Source: Nematostella vectensis (lineage: Eukaryota; Cnidaria; Anthozoa; Actiniaria; Edwardsiidae). Taken from it: a stretch of 64,000 nucleotides of DNA. The first letter of the stretch is position 1; the number at the start of each line of letters is the position of its first letter. The DNA lies in NCBI RefSeq assembly GCF_932526225.1, contig NC_064034.1, positions 8,666,001 to 8,730,000 of the forward strand, in the 5' to 3' direction. Both the position numbers and the translations under genes were made by a program. The notes below the pieces were generated by a model. It was not told the DNA's origin, did not search any database, and saw nothing but the letters and a program-made list of their open reading frames with translations. Below, piece by piece: positions 43,361-55,451 of this stretch.

Positions 43361-45312
43361 ATGGAAAAATCGCCGTCCAACCGCGATAAAATGCGGGAGA
43401 TGTTGGAGTACTCCAGCAGCAATGACGATTTCAGGGAATCTGAGGATGAGTGGTCTCCGCTGCATTCCAGCCCCGAACAAAAACGCAAGGAGAAGACTCA
43501 AAGAAAAATGCAGAATATGTCTAAATACGGCTGTTCGTTCTTCTTCCTCGGTGCCACACTGACTGCACCTTTAGCGCTTACAATCTGCGCCGCAGAAGAT
43601 ATCTTGTCGGGCACGGTCTACGCGACTGGCTGGGTGCTAGTCGCAGCGGCAGCGCAATCTTGCCTTATGAAGATCACATTCCTTTGCTCGTCGTGTCTAA
43701 CAAACCTCTCCCTCGTCACTAAGACGTTAGGGATGTTCATATTTATGATAACGGGACTGTTATTCTTGGCTTTCTCCGTGACAAGACTTGATATTCGCCT
43801 TATAGGAGTGTGCTTTATATCCGCTGCGACAGGACTGGGGGAGATGACGCTGCTGGTTTACGCTGCCACCAAGTTTCAAGAAGTCGCTCTGAGTGCGTAC
43901 ATTGCTGGTACAGCTACAGGAGGCGTGCTAAGTGTTCTACCTTATGTCGGTAAGTCCATCTTCCGTGTATGTTAAGTTAATAGCAAACTGGTATGTCTTC
44001 AATTCTTTAATAAAGTGGCTTCAATGAGTACCCCGAAATAATCGGCTCTAGAATTTTAATATTGCTAGCAATATCATACCATTATTAGTGGTGGAAGTGA
44101 TCACCTCCGGCCCTAATATTTCGATTGATGTTATCTGAGACTATCTTATTCTCTGCTATAATTTTGTATTTTTTTGCCCCTATTGTATTGCTTGGGGTTA
44201 GTTTCATGGCATATCATGGTCACCACAGTGCTATCGTCGCCGTTGATATTCTCATCATCATATTGTTATCATCATTTACCGCGTTTTTGTCACCATTATC
44301 ACCATGACTTGTTATCATATAATCACCACTATCATATTTTACTATAAGTTTTGTCATCATCATCATAATAAGAAATATAATCTTAACGTCATAACCATTT
44401 AAATATCCATCCATTTCGCAAGAATCCCATTTTTAATTGATATCTTTATTTCGCCCAAAAATTTCGCTTATGTACTTATGTACTTTGCTGCATATTCTCC
44501 CAGGAATGACCAGCTGGAGCTCCATAAACCCTCGCACCGCCGCATTAGTACCAGTTTTCTGGCCGTCTCTACACTTGCTCATCTTTGCCGTGATGAAAAC
44601 TAAGAAACTCACTGCCGAACTTAAAGGAGACTCACGCATTCGCCAGGAAATCTATCAGTACGAATCACAGGAAATCTGGGTCCCGTTTTATCAGGAACGC
44701 CTCATGCAAATGTGGAAATCCCTACATGATTTTATAATGCTGTTCCTTGTCTACTTCGCAGTCTACCTCTCCCTCTGTGGCGTCCTCACGACAAAAGTGT
44801 TCTCTCAAGCCAAGGACTTTGGGCCCAGGGAGGACTTTCAGCACTACGTTCTGAGCACCATACTTGGAGAGTTCCTCGGAAGGTCCTTCTTGTCCCTCCT
44901 ACGTTCCAAGACCCCAGGGGTTAACTACAAGCTTCCGTCAGTGTTCGGAATCATTGCTGTGTTCTTGGCCGTATTGTTTATCCTCTCCGTATGGTTCTCT
45001 TGGATTTCAAGGATCTGGGTTATGTTCGTTGTATGTTTCATGCAAGGGGTGTGTTCTGGGATCCAAGCGTCTAACTCCTACCATGCCATCGCTAACCGTA
45101 CCCTTGCGGAGCATGCGCAGTTTATCCTGACCATCGCAGGCCTAGCGGAGTCGCTCGGGATGATGACCGCTGGACTGATTGGCCTACACACCGAGCCCGC
45201 AATGCGCGAACACTGCCTGGAATCTCAGTATTATGCTAATCAAAGTTTTTGCATGACACGCATCAAAGATGCGAAGTTCTGGGGCTTGGGGCAAGAAGGC
45301 CAATTCCGATGA
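43361..45312 (+). CDS. CLN3: CLN3 (battenin)-like lysosomal membrane protein, copy 2
   Basis: Exons 43,361-43,949 and 44,504-45,312 have the same splice sites and phases as copy 1 and give 465 residues. The one-residue difference is a 3-bp indel giving FWPSLH where copy 1 has FWSLH. About a dozen residues differ overall, among them EIWVPF for EICVPF, SFLSLL for SFMSLL and TLAEHA for THAEHA. No disabling change is seen. The short distance between copies and equal openness suggest a recent duplication, with both potentially expressed. Functional description is as for copy 1. Which copy is closer to the ancestral sequence cannot be told without an outgroup. Confidence 0.78.
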
Positions 45313-46154
45313 ACATTAAGGCAATGATACTCGCAATCGTATATCGAACTTTTGATATTTAAGTAATAGATTAAAATCAAATATATTAATAAGCAGATTT
45401 TGAACTCTTAGTAGCTCGTCATCAGTTTATGGGAATAGAGATGTAAAGATGATATAATGTAAAGATGTCATCATAAACTTATCAAAATAGTGATATGTAA
45501 AGATGTTTATAAATAGACTTACAAGCTCATAAAAGTGTGTACCGAACTGTAAAGGAAAATCAGAATGCCTGATCACGAGCCGCCATACTTTACCCTACTC
45601 TTTATGCTCCTGACTTCAAATATGGACAATATTGACAGACAAATCTTGTTTTTCAGATGATGAAAAATTGAACCTATGTATCATTAGAATTGGAATGAGA
45701 TAATAAAGAAATTATTATTCTTTTATATTAATGTCGTGTATTGGGCGCCATATTTTGACCTCGATTTCGTCAGCCCATTACGTTCTTTCCCTTTCTTTTA
45801 ATCTTGTAATGAAAGTTACCCTCTCCCTCCCCCCATCCCCCCCCCCCCACACACACACACACACACATACACACCACTTTTCTGAGCGGATATGGGATTT
45901 TACATGAATGCGCGTTTATGTACCTTAATATGTGTAGTACATGTATAAATTGATTGCTTGATAAAATACGATGTTATACATTTTTAATACTGCTTGTATT
46001 GATTTTAGCGGAACTCTTTGCCAAAAGAAGCCACAATCCCTCCAGCCCTATTCCTCCCATTGTCTCATTAAAGCTCTTTAGAGTCGATTACAAATGACAT
46101 ATTTGATTGTTTCGTTTTTTTGTCCAGTACAGCTCTTACGAGCAGTCTCAGGTG

Positions 46155-46330
46155 CAGGGGCGGAACCTAAGGATGGGCCGCCCCCTCCCCCCCTATTTTC
46201 AGACATTTGGCTTAGAAATAACAAGAAATACAAGGAAATCCACGAAAGAACAATGAATCCGGCCCCCTTTCCTGAAGCCCTTGCTTCGCCCCCCCCCCCC
46301 CCCTTTTTGCAACTCCTGGATCAGCCCCTG
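46155..46330. mobile_element. Short inverted-repeat element, family B, second copy
   Basis: Paralogous to 25,632-25,804, with the same CAGGGGCGGAACC and GGATCAGCCCCTG ends. It was present before the segmental duplication. Confidence 0.6.
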
Positions 46331-46692
46331 AAGTAGCGTTTGCGGTTGTACAATGCGCTCTTTTTATGTACAGCATATCAAACATATTCCCCACGGATAG
46401 TGTCCTTCGTATGCATTGCCTTATATGGGCATTGATGCCCATATTTAGAAGAGCTAAAGTTTACCCGCTCCCTGATCTCCATAAAACATGGTGAAAAATG
46501 CTGATTCCTTTCAATTTGAGACTCGAGGCAAAAATGTGTCAAGAAAAACTTTATCGCTTGGTCAAATCTTTATCACACAAGTCTTGAAAAGCCCTTAGAC
46601 CCAGGCCTCCAAGAGATTGGCCGAGCGAGATTTAAGGTCACCAGGTTGTACAATGCGCTCTTTTTATGTACAGTACACGATGGCTTTACAGC

Positions 46693-46832
46693 GGCGTAGC
46701 CAGGTTTTTTAACAGGAGGGGGCACAAAAGGGACTTTCAAGGCATTTTCTTCTGTATTTTAGATGTTTCATACATTTACTGTATTTTTGGCTGCTAGAAA
46801 GGGGGGGGGGGGGCTGTGGCTACGCTCCTCTG
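46693..46832. mobile_element. Short inverted-repeat element, family C, second copy
   Basis: Paralogous to 26,150-26,288. It starts GGCGTAGCCAGG and ends near GGCTACGCTCC, with a longer internal G run than copy 1. Confidence 0.6.
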
Positions 46833-47594
46833 CTTTATAAACCCATTTGACACACTTAAGCGCTGATACACTGTAAATCTTGGTGGCTTGCCTGGATTAA
46901 ACTATTACAGATTGCCCGTCCTTCAGGTGTAGTAAAACCCTTTCGGCTGTATTCTCCGCTTTCGCCAAAAAACAGACTTTCTCCTATTGCATAACCGCTT
47001 TTGCGTTGTATGTGGTACACGTGCAAGTGACCCATGCTAAATAGATTCTAGTGGTGCTAGGGTCAGCGCCTTCATTCTGATAATACATTGGTTAGGCTGT
47101 GAAGCTTCTAGCAATACATTCGTTACGTAACTGCCATCTAAGAATTATTTGCACGTGTGACCCTAATTAGCAAGGTATCTAGAACTCCCGATGTTAAGGT
47201 ACGGCATGCACGTTCGCCATAAAGAATTAAAAATAGTATAAGTTAATGTTTCATAGCAGACCTTGTAGACTTTACTATAACGCAGGGTTTGATCCGAGTC
47301 TTTTTTCATCTTATCAGAAACAGGGGCCCTCATAGGAAAGGGAGTGAGAAGGTGCTGTCAGCATTTGAGGTATCGGGAAGTTTGGTACTTATAACCAATA
47401 GCTTTCTACTCCAAGGTATGTCTATCTTATGGTATAAAGCATATCTCTTTCCTTTCTTGGCTACATTCTTTGCCGTACAACCAGCCCTCATTCCCTCCCC
47501 AAGACCCGCCACTGAACCCAGAGCCATTCAATCGAATCAACGGGGATTGTAACAGATCCCGGATTATGATTTCTTTTTTGATATGAAAATAACA

Positions 47595-47600
47595 CCTTGA
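47595..47600. other. Empty insertion site of the viral element
   Basis: The single CCTTGA lies in AACACCTTGAAAAAGGCATAA. Flanks on both sides match those of the inserted element at 27,368 and 39,832 exactly. It is a natural pre-integration allele preserved by the duplication. Confidence 0.93.
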
Positions 47601-47830
47601 AAAAGGCATAACACAGCATGAGATAGTGGTATGGGTTTCTTTGGGTTAGAACATACATACTTAAAAAGTTCAAGCTTCCAATCAGTGACTTTAGCTAAGA
47701 AAACATACGACGCTTGTTTGCAGGGAACAAAAAAAGAGTTACATTCCCGACTTTGTGTCTGGCTTTCTCCACATGTGGGGCTCCTGTGGTTGATTCTTCA
47801 CCAAACCCTTCATTTCTCTTCTCGTCCAAC

Positions 47831-48906
47831 ATGGCGGATGACCTTAAATTGTATCCTTTTTCTTCTTTGCTTGAGCCCAATGCACCCTGATTTCTATTCT
47901 ATTATATTTTTTATAGAGATTGCAAATTCTTTAGCAATGATCTAGCGTGTTTAGTTATAATTTCTGTCTTGTCATGTTTTATTCTGAACGAGACTCCAGA
48001 GATCTTTCTGTGCCGTTTGGCTGTTCGGAAGAAGCTTTGATCGCGTGTAGGTCGCTTTCTGTGGATCCTGAACCGAAACGAGGATGTGTCAAGAAGGAGA
48101 TATCTGTCGCTGGTAACATCCTCAATGTGTAAGTGTTTATCAGTAATAATGAAATATTGCTACAAGAAGAAGGCTGAAGAAAGCAGAACCAGCATGTTCT
48201 AGTGCAGGGGTGAATGGAATAACTTATTTCCATTCTAATCTACTTAAAAATATAATTTATTATATATTATCTGACCATTGTTTCATGTATAACAGGACAA
48301 AAAAGTATCTATCCGTATGTGCCAATGTTAAAACAAGATTTTGAACTTTTTCTCAATCTAATTTTCTTGAAAATATCCATACATTTGCTGTATTCTCCCG
48401 TAATAGCTATCTGGTACTTCTGATACATTCACTGTATTTTCTCATGTTTTTTTAAAGCTATGGATAGGTGCAAGATAATTGAATGTGTCATGAAGGATAG
48501 TTCAAATAAGCACATATTTCGAGTTATTTTTGTTTAGAGTCATTCAAGTGTAAATGACTATGAATTAGGTTTAAATTCAAGGGAAAAACAAACTCAGTAT
48601 GAGTTATCAAGGAATTCAAGTTATCCAATTTGGGTTTGAGCAGATTCAAGTTTTTACATTAAGACATTTGTTGTTAATGTATGATCAATTGTGACAATAA
48701 ATAATGAAACAGTAATTGAATTCACTCTTTTTATTTCTTTCATATTTGTTAACATGGACTTTTTTACTGAATTTGCCAGATCCTTGACTGCTAAAGAAGC
48801 AAGAACTCTTAGGGTATCAGCTAACTCCTTCATGGATCATTTGATTCTTGTTACAAAGACTATCCAGGAGTTTGGTCCACCTTTGGAAGATACCAAATCC
48901 AGCTAA
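47831..48906 (+). CDS. LAGE3: LAGE3/Pcc1, KEOPS (EKC) complex subunit, copy 2
   Basis: KEOPS makes the t6A modification on ANN-decoding tRNAs; Pcc1/LAGE3 is its small dimerising subunit that contacts the Kae1/OSGEP enzyme. Three exons fit in phase: 47,831-47,850, 48,000-48,128 (donor GTAAGT) and 48,780-48,906, giving 91 residues, the usual Pcc1 size. The first exon is only 20 nt. Signature parts are DLSVPFG at the first strand, GNILNV at the second, the helix ANSFMDHLILVTKTIQEFG and the terminal GPP. Exon 3 follows a TTTGCCAG acceptor. The poly(A)-like hexamer downstream is AGTAAA (49,085), where copy 1 has AATAAA. This copy appears functional while copy 1 has lost a splice donor. Confidence 0.88.
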
Positions 48907-50784
48907 TCACCAAGAAAGAACTACCACCAAAGCAAGTGTACCTAAATATAACTACCTAAAGGCTATCACACGTCTTTTATCATACACTTAGAACTGCCAC
49001 TGGGCTTTGTACTATCTATAGGACACTTGCGGACCCAGTACTGGTATAGAGGGGTGAGTCAGGTGAAGTGCAGATAGTACAGTCAGTAAAGCTATTATAA
49101 GTGCCTGTCACAAGGTAAAAGAAAAGTAGTAATGACTTCAGGTGGCTGGTTACAAGAATGGGCTCTTCTAGTCAACAATTCCCTCTGGTTGCTTATTCAT
49201 ACTCTGCAGCCTAAAGGTAGTGTTCTACCTGTTGTTGAAATGGTTTGCAAAGTCATACAGTGGAATCCTGGCTTAGGACAACCACTGAATGATGACGCCT
49301 CATTTTTCAAGTCCCAATGACATTTTAAATACATTTTCTTTAAATGTTTACCCCTTAATAAGGAATTTCGTTATGGAGGATGGTATTGTAGGTTCCTGAA
49401 GGTGCCCTAACAGGGTTTTACTGTAGCTCGTGCATTACCATTAAAGAGATGTCAGTTCTCAGATCTTGTTATATAAATCACACTCAAACAAAATACACAA
49501 ACGTTACCAGCTGGTCTTTCAAAAAAAAAAATGGTTGTCACCTATGGTGTACTTATTTACAAGAAGAGCAATTTATTATAGAGCTAGAACAACAGCTAAA
49601 ATAGAGTTCACGAATGGATTTTATGCACCAGTAGCTTAAACAATGGCTTGATGGAGACAAACACTTCTTGGCACCAGTACTGTGTGTTTTTGTCTCATTT
49701 TTTATATGTGTTTCGATAGATAGTAAGCATTGTTTCTCATTTTTTTCATTGCACACTATCTTTAGCGCAAAAATAAAAAGTTTACTTCCCATCAAATAAT
49801 TTTCATCAGTTTCATTAGTACCAAGTGTACGTTTTATTTAAAGCACTCTAGAAATAATTTATTGGTTTGCCTTTGAGCATTTCCTAAACTTGTCTGTTTG
49901 CATGACGTCACAAGACGATGACGTCTAAACAATGGGCCGAGTTTTCTTGTTTCTCTGATAAGACAAAATCCTAATCATTCGAACGTTTCCCACATACGAG
50001 AACTTTAATTTTTATCGCTATTTAATTTCATTCTTGAGTGATAATTTTAAATTTCATCCCAGAAAAAGAACATAAAAATGTTTCGGAATGTTGTTCTGTT
50101 GCAACATAACTATATTATCCTGTATGATCTGTTAGCTGTCAGTCACAAGCAAGTTCAGCCAATCAATGTACATATCAAAACATATCTAATCCATTTCCAC
50201 GCTGGCGCGTTTTGGTGAACGTTTACGTATTCTCGTTTAGTACAGGCACGTTTTGGAGCGGTGTCTGTGTGGCTTAATAAGGTAATCGACAGACGTGGGC
50301 CGGAGTAAGTTTCCCAAAAATATTTGGATTTTAAGAGGCTTTCTCTTTTGTCTTACCGCTGTTATATAACCACGCGTAATTATTCCCATGGATTGAATCC
50401 CTTTGTGGTTTTCCGTGTATGGAAAAGCGCGTGGCAAGCCGAACTTTGCTCCTTTCCTCATACCACTGTCGTGGAGATAATGAAAGAGATTAGATGGGAT
50501 TTGTAAAGTCCTTAGAGCAGACTGCAAAGTGTGTAGTCACGTGAACTAGACATGCATTTTGCGCAACATGTTGAAGCAATCATTCCAAGGCTTATGCTCA
50601 CTTTCCGCTAAAATGCTAGTATCTACCTGTATATGTCTCAAGATTTCAACTGGTACTGCTACTATCACAGCGCTGATCTGAAGGGTGTTGACCACAGTCT
50701 TCAGCTTTGTGGTTTTCTCACGTGACCTTTAAATCGGCTTTCCGAAGGATAAGAACAATTTCCATTCTCGTGTATGCTTTTAGG
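48907..50784. other. 3' flank of copy 2 and adjoining unique DNA, no recognised gene
   Basis: It repeats the copy-1 flank up to 50,383 (including the 62-codon frame at 49,132-49,320 and the TGACGTCA at 49,903), and then unique sequence follows. No gene could be supported. Confidence 0.5.
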
Positions 50785-51107
50785 GTGGGGGGGGGGGGGG
50801 GGGGGGGTAAATAGGTTCGCGGATTCTGCCCCGAAATGCTCACGGATTACGGATTTTGATTATTATTTTGGGGGATTTTGGAAGTACGGCAGATCACGGA
50901 TCTCTTCACGATTCGAGCGCGGATTTCGGATTTTGACTGCTTCGACGGTCGAATTTCGGATTTTAAATAAATTTCAATCGATGCTATTTGTTTATCTGCC
51001 AAACCATGCTGATCTAAAAAAATTATGCGGATCCACGGATTTGCCCCAAAAATGTAGCGGATCGGCGGATTTACATACCCCTATTCACCCCCCCCCCCCC
51101 CCCCCCC
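50785..51107. mobile_element. Poly(G)-ended inverted-repeat element
   Basis: The left end is a run of about 22 G followed by GGTAAATAGG; the right end is CCTATTCACC followed by about 20 C. The interior has many CGGAT words (ACGGATTACGGATTTTG and similar). It is a non-coding MITE-like element. Confidence 0.6.
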
Positions 51108-53520
51108 TCTACAGTTTGCTGATCAAGAAAGGTGGTAAAATGTAACAGCGCCTAACCTATCACAAAATTACAAAAGCGTTGATGAGAGGAAATAAGGCAC
51201 CTACACGAGAGACCGGATCCGAGACTCTCACGAACAGTACCGAGACGTCCCCGAACAAAACCGAATCACTCCATCCTAAAAGCTCACGAAGAATAAAGAA
51301 TGGTATTGATTTAATCAGTTCACTAATTGTAATAAAATTACTTCAGAATACCATTTGGCTAGAACCTATCACTAATTAATGCATTGAAGAAGATGCGAAG
51401 AAGCATTTAGATTTGAAACTCATTTCGTGGCAATCTTTTATTTAAACAAGGAAGGGAATGGGGATTATTCATATCGCCAAATGTTTTAGTTCCACCTCCC
51501 TTTTCCATTTCCCCTGGAAATCTAGGTTTAACTTCTTCGTCTTAAATACATAATTACCAGTCTATAACGATGTAGGAGCCGGCCTATACTTGCCGTAAAA
51601 TGCATTAGACATTTGTTAGGAGTGTTTGTTTGAGGGCATGACCCGATGGAAAGATCTTTTATAAAAAAAGTACTTGTGAAACATCCTTTTGTGCTGCAGA
51701 CAATGGTGCATCGTGCTGAGCATGCAGTTTGTCATGCGGCGCAGGACAACCTATCTTGGGAGATTATGTTTTCTCTGAAGACTAGCATATTTTTTAGTTT
51801 TCTTTTGACTTTCTGTAAGAAGTTCTAATCGATCCCAAAAAACTTGTTTTTACAGCCTCACATAGGAATTACATATTACCGGATATCACAGTTTTATTTT
51901 CAGAATGGATTCTAAAATAGTACAAAATATTTTTTTTGTACAGATAAGTGCTGCAGTTAAAAAACGTAGTCGGATCTGACTTTATTCCAGAATGCGGCTG
52001 CATGCAGATATGCCGTATTTGACACCCTGTATTCTAAGCCAAAAAGGAACAAGTAGTTTTGTGCATGTTCTGAGGGCTCTTACAGCATTCCCCACAGTCC
52101 TTTTGAAAATGTATGAGTTCTTTTTGGTAGGACGCTATATGTATTACAATAAAATGATAAACTATTTTTAGTATTCACAACGTGTCTTCAAACATATGGA
52201 AAACAGACATCACGTACATAAGCAGTTAAAAACCTCCCTGCTGGTCTTCGGCGGTAAAGGTCACCGAAAATAATTTACACCGCGTGTTCCAAATTTCACT
52301 AAATTGAATCCTCGATATAAAGGTATGGCAAGGGACCGAGAAATAGCATTGGCATATCGACAATATCGTTACATCGAGACGATTTTCCAAATATTTTATG
52401 GTTTTTGGGACCAGAAATCAGTATCGATAGTGTCGCTATCGAACCGTTCCACGTTCTACTGTAGATACGTCTTGCCCTCTGTTTCCCTCATGATCTTGGC
52501 AAAACGTGCGCAGAAATAGCATCTCGTGACAAAAGCTCCTGCCTTGTAATCTCTTGGACATATGCAGGCACCACCGCATTTCTCATGCGACTTCGTCTGG
52601 GCCAGTCTTCTCTGCCAGACAGGGGGCGTTAAATAAGGAATTTCCTGATCTATGAATAACTTAAAACAATATACTTTATTTCCATCGTTCTTTACCTTGG
52701 GGACCTTGCTTGAAAGCTAGTGGGCGATAACGATCATCTTGGTATGATTATCAACCTTTAATGGAAATAATACCAAATTAACGTTTTTCGAAAGAACGAT
52801 ACAATTTTTTCTGTGATGTCACATCGTACTATCGAGGATAAATTCGGGCTCGACTATATTCTGTGAAAACACTGAAACAGTTAGAAAACAACCATAGATT
52901 GATACCGAAGACCTTTCAGCTTGTTTCGTAATAACGGAACTTAGTTTTTATCTCTCTTGCATTTTCATAATAATTATACTAAGGGCGAAAGGTGTAATCT
53001 TGTGATAAAAACAATAAAAATGAAATATTTTATTTTAATTGCACCACACGAAACAGTCAGTGTGATAGCATATGCTTTAGGCAAAGGTCTAAAACCGTTA
53101 TTGTAGTAAAAAAAAAAAAGCTTATCATGCACGTCAGCGTAACAAACTACGACATTTCCTGTGATTTGTGACCGTTTTGAGTAGCTAGGGAAGGTCGGCA
53201 TGTAACACGAATTCTTGGAGAAGAATAAAAAGGGTAAAATCCATCCTGACAATTGGGCATTCAAATGCTTTAGACAAGCTACCCTTGGCCCTTAGGATTA
53301 TGCTTTTATCTCATTTGTATGTTGAGGTTTTTAGGGGTCGTTATTGAGTGGTTTGGCCCGTTTCGTGGTTCAGTCGGCGCCACAAGAAACGTGATAGACG
53401 TCATGCCCTCTACATAAACATGAGACAAAAATCCAAAACAAACCCCTCAAGCCTTGAAAGCCTAAACTATGTGAGAGAACTGCATTTTTTATTAGATTCA
53501 TTTTCTTGTTTCTTTCTTTT

Positions 53521-53611
<91 letters not shown>

Positions 53612-54484
53612 TATACATATAGAATTCAAGTCTTGTTACGTAACAAATACCCCATCTACGTATTTGAGTGGGTATATTATATGACAAGGAAACCAACCAC
53701 CAATGAATTTTAACATGCAGTAAAACGTTAGACAGTATAGTAAACAAACCGCGCACAGGGAACATTTGCGTGTTTCCATTTTTGGAAGAAAAACCTTTGC
53801 AATACCAGCATGGTTTATCAGTACAATTTGCAAGCACGACGCTCTCTCGTGATAACCTTTTTTTAAATAATTCGACATATAAGATTCAAAGCTTCTTTCC
53901 GGCATTGGCTGACGGAGGAAAAGGCGTTTTCAGTTTGTGTTTCATGTCAATCCAAAAGCTCTTAAGATTTGACCCTGGCATCGAAAGAAATTAGTTCGAC
54001 TACGCCCATTTTCTGACTGACGATTTCTTGGTTAGATATCCTCAAAAACTGCCTAGGCCCACATGCAGAAAAAAAATAACGGCTCCTGAAAAACATTGAA
54101 ACATCTGCCAATTCACACAAGCAATCTCCTTTTCGATAAGTCTTTTTTTGTCGAACTTTGTAATTAAAGTGAAAAATACTTTGTTATGATTTGTGCTTTT
54201 AGTTTGTTTCCGTTTTTAATGCCTACGTGGGTAATAAAAAATACCATATGCTTGATAAATAATAAAAGCTATACAGAGTACATAGTCAAAATGTCCTGAT
54301 CAGCGAATACCAAGAAATTGAGCCTTCATTCACATGTAAGACTTATGACCTTCTCACTCAATGTGAGCTCTCGTAATATAGGATTACCGAATCGATAAAG
54401 AATGTCATCATTTGTGATGAAAACCTAATGCGCAAGTTAAGCATTTTTCTGTGTTCTGATTGGTCTAAAGCTAAGTGACTGTCG
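51108..54484. other. No recognisable gene; contains a (TA)n tract
   Basis: AT-rich spacer. A perfect TA dinucleotide repeat of about 80 bp lies at 53,527-53,605. Short frames across and near it are chance. No gene was identified. Confidence 0.6.
53527..53605. repeat. (TA)n microsatellite
   Basis: Uninterrupted TA repeats of about 39 units, followed by imperfect TATACATA. It is likely to be length-variable and possibly cruciform-forming. Confidence 0.95.
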
Positions 54485-54492
54485 TATAAATA
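54485..54492 (+). promoter_or_regulatory. Probable TATA box of the PH-domain gene
   Basis: TATAAATA lies about 360 bp upstream of the PH-domain start codon, in a plausible core-promoter setting. The transcription start is not otherwise marked. Confidence 0.4.
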
Positions 54493-54848
54493 TAGGGATG
54501 ACGGGCGGTCAAATGAGGCATAACTCACTTTGGTTTGCGGAGAAAGCCTTTTGTAGAAACCGCTGAAGTGGGCGCTGAGATCATTTCCTTGAAACTGTAT
54601 TTCCGGAGAAAATTGCACTCGTTTAGGCCGTAAAAGCACGAAACTAGCGCATCAAGGAGGGCAGTCAAGCTTTACAAGCAAAAGGTTTAGTTTTCAAAGG
54701 ATTACTCTGAAGCTGTGCTCGAGTCCAAACTATAAAGTTCACACAGAGAAGAAAATTGTTTTGGGTGATCGAATCATTGCTGCCGCTCGTACTGCAGCTT
54801 GCAAGTTTTTTTGTGGAGAAAGCGCTGAAGCGTCATATTCAGACAGAG

Positions 54849-55451
54849 ATGGGAATAATCAAGCAAAACAACGGACCGGTTCTCAAAAATGGTTACTTAT
54901 TAAAGCAAGGGGATATGATAAAACTACAATGGCACTTACGATACTTTGTGCTCACGAAAGAGTGCCTGTGTTATTATAGAACAGAAAAAGATTCAGAGAT
55001 AGAGACTCCAAGAGAGGTCATATACTTTAACGATATGTCTCTTTACATCGAAGAAATCTCCGAAAAGCAACCTAAAACTAAATACTGTTTAAGACTGGTT
55101 AAGCGCTCTAGCTCAACATCGCGGTCTTTATTACTTTCTTGTTTCTCGGAGGAGGAAAGAAATGAATGGCTGGCTCAGATTCTACAAGCCAAAGCTATGT
55201 CACTTGTAATGGACCGCTCTTGGATCGGAGGGAATGACCCGGAAATACCTAAATCTGTGGATAGCGTTAGCAGTAGCTTTTACAGCGAAAAGTTAGCGTC
55301 AGCGAAAGAGGTCCTCCAAAAATGCCGACGAAGACTTTCTAGCTCCAACCGCGGTAGCTGTACGTTCGAAGAAATAAGGCGAAGCTCCACGACTACAGCC
55401 AACCCTTCTTGGAGACATACACTTATTGACTTGTCTATCGCTTCCACTTGA
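54849..55451 (+). CDS. PH-domain protein, single exon
   Basis: Pleckstrin-homology domains bind phosphoinositides or proteins at membranes. From the first ATG (54,849) the product has 200 residues. The PH domain covers about residues 12-115: VLKNGYLLKQGD at the first strand, WHLRYFVLTKECLCYYR at strands 2-3, and the C-terminal helix EEERNEWLAQILQAK with the invariant Trp. K and R residues in the first loop leave phosphoinositide binding possible. The remaining ~85 residues are Ser-rich with a short basic stretch (CRRRLSSSNRG) and no second domain. The frame is also open for 31 codons upstream but without an ATG. No introns are evident. The precise orthologue is not recognised. Confidence 0.8.
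   Translation: MGIIKQNNGPVLKNGYLLKQGDMIKLQWHLRYFVLTKECLCYYRTEKDSEIETPREVIYFNDMSLYIEEISEKQPKTKYCLRLVKRSSSTSRSLLLSCFSEEERNEWLAQILQAKAMSLVMDRSWIGGNDPEIPKSVDSVSSSFYSEKLASAKEVLQKCRRRLSSSNRGSCTFEEIRRSSTTTANPSWRHTLIDLSIAST

Larger units (their letters stand above)
45313..47830. other. Spacer between CLN3-like and LAGE3 in copy 2
   Basis: It contains the C/CA tract at 45,837-45,873, the short inverted-repeat elements B (46,155-46,330) and C (46,693-46,832), and the empty insertion site of the viral element. No gene was identified apart from repeats. Confidence 0.7.
42739..50383. repeat. Segmental tandem duplication, copy 2
   Basis: Direct repeat of copy 1 (start equivalent to 21,197, end equivalent to 42,608). 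It lacks the viral element, the LINE fragment and the ~1 kb of repeats around 24.4-25.4 kb. It therefore shows the ancestral arrangement of the CLN3-like and LAGE3 genes, about 7.6 kb in total. Confidence 0.92.

Noticed and set aside
53348-53837. Frames containing IYIYIYIY runs on both strands
   Set aside because: They are created by the TA dinucleotide repeat.
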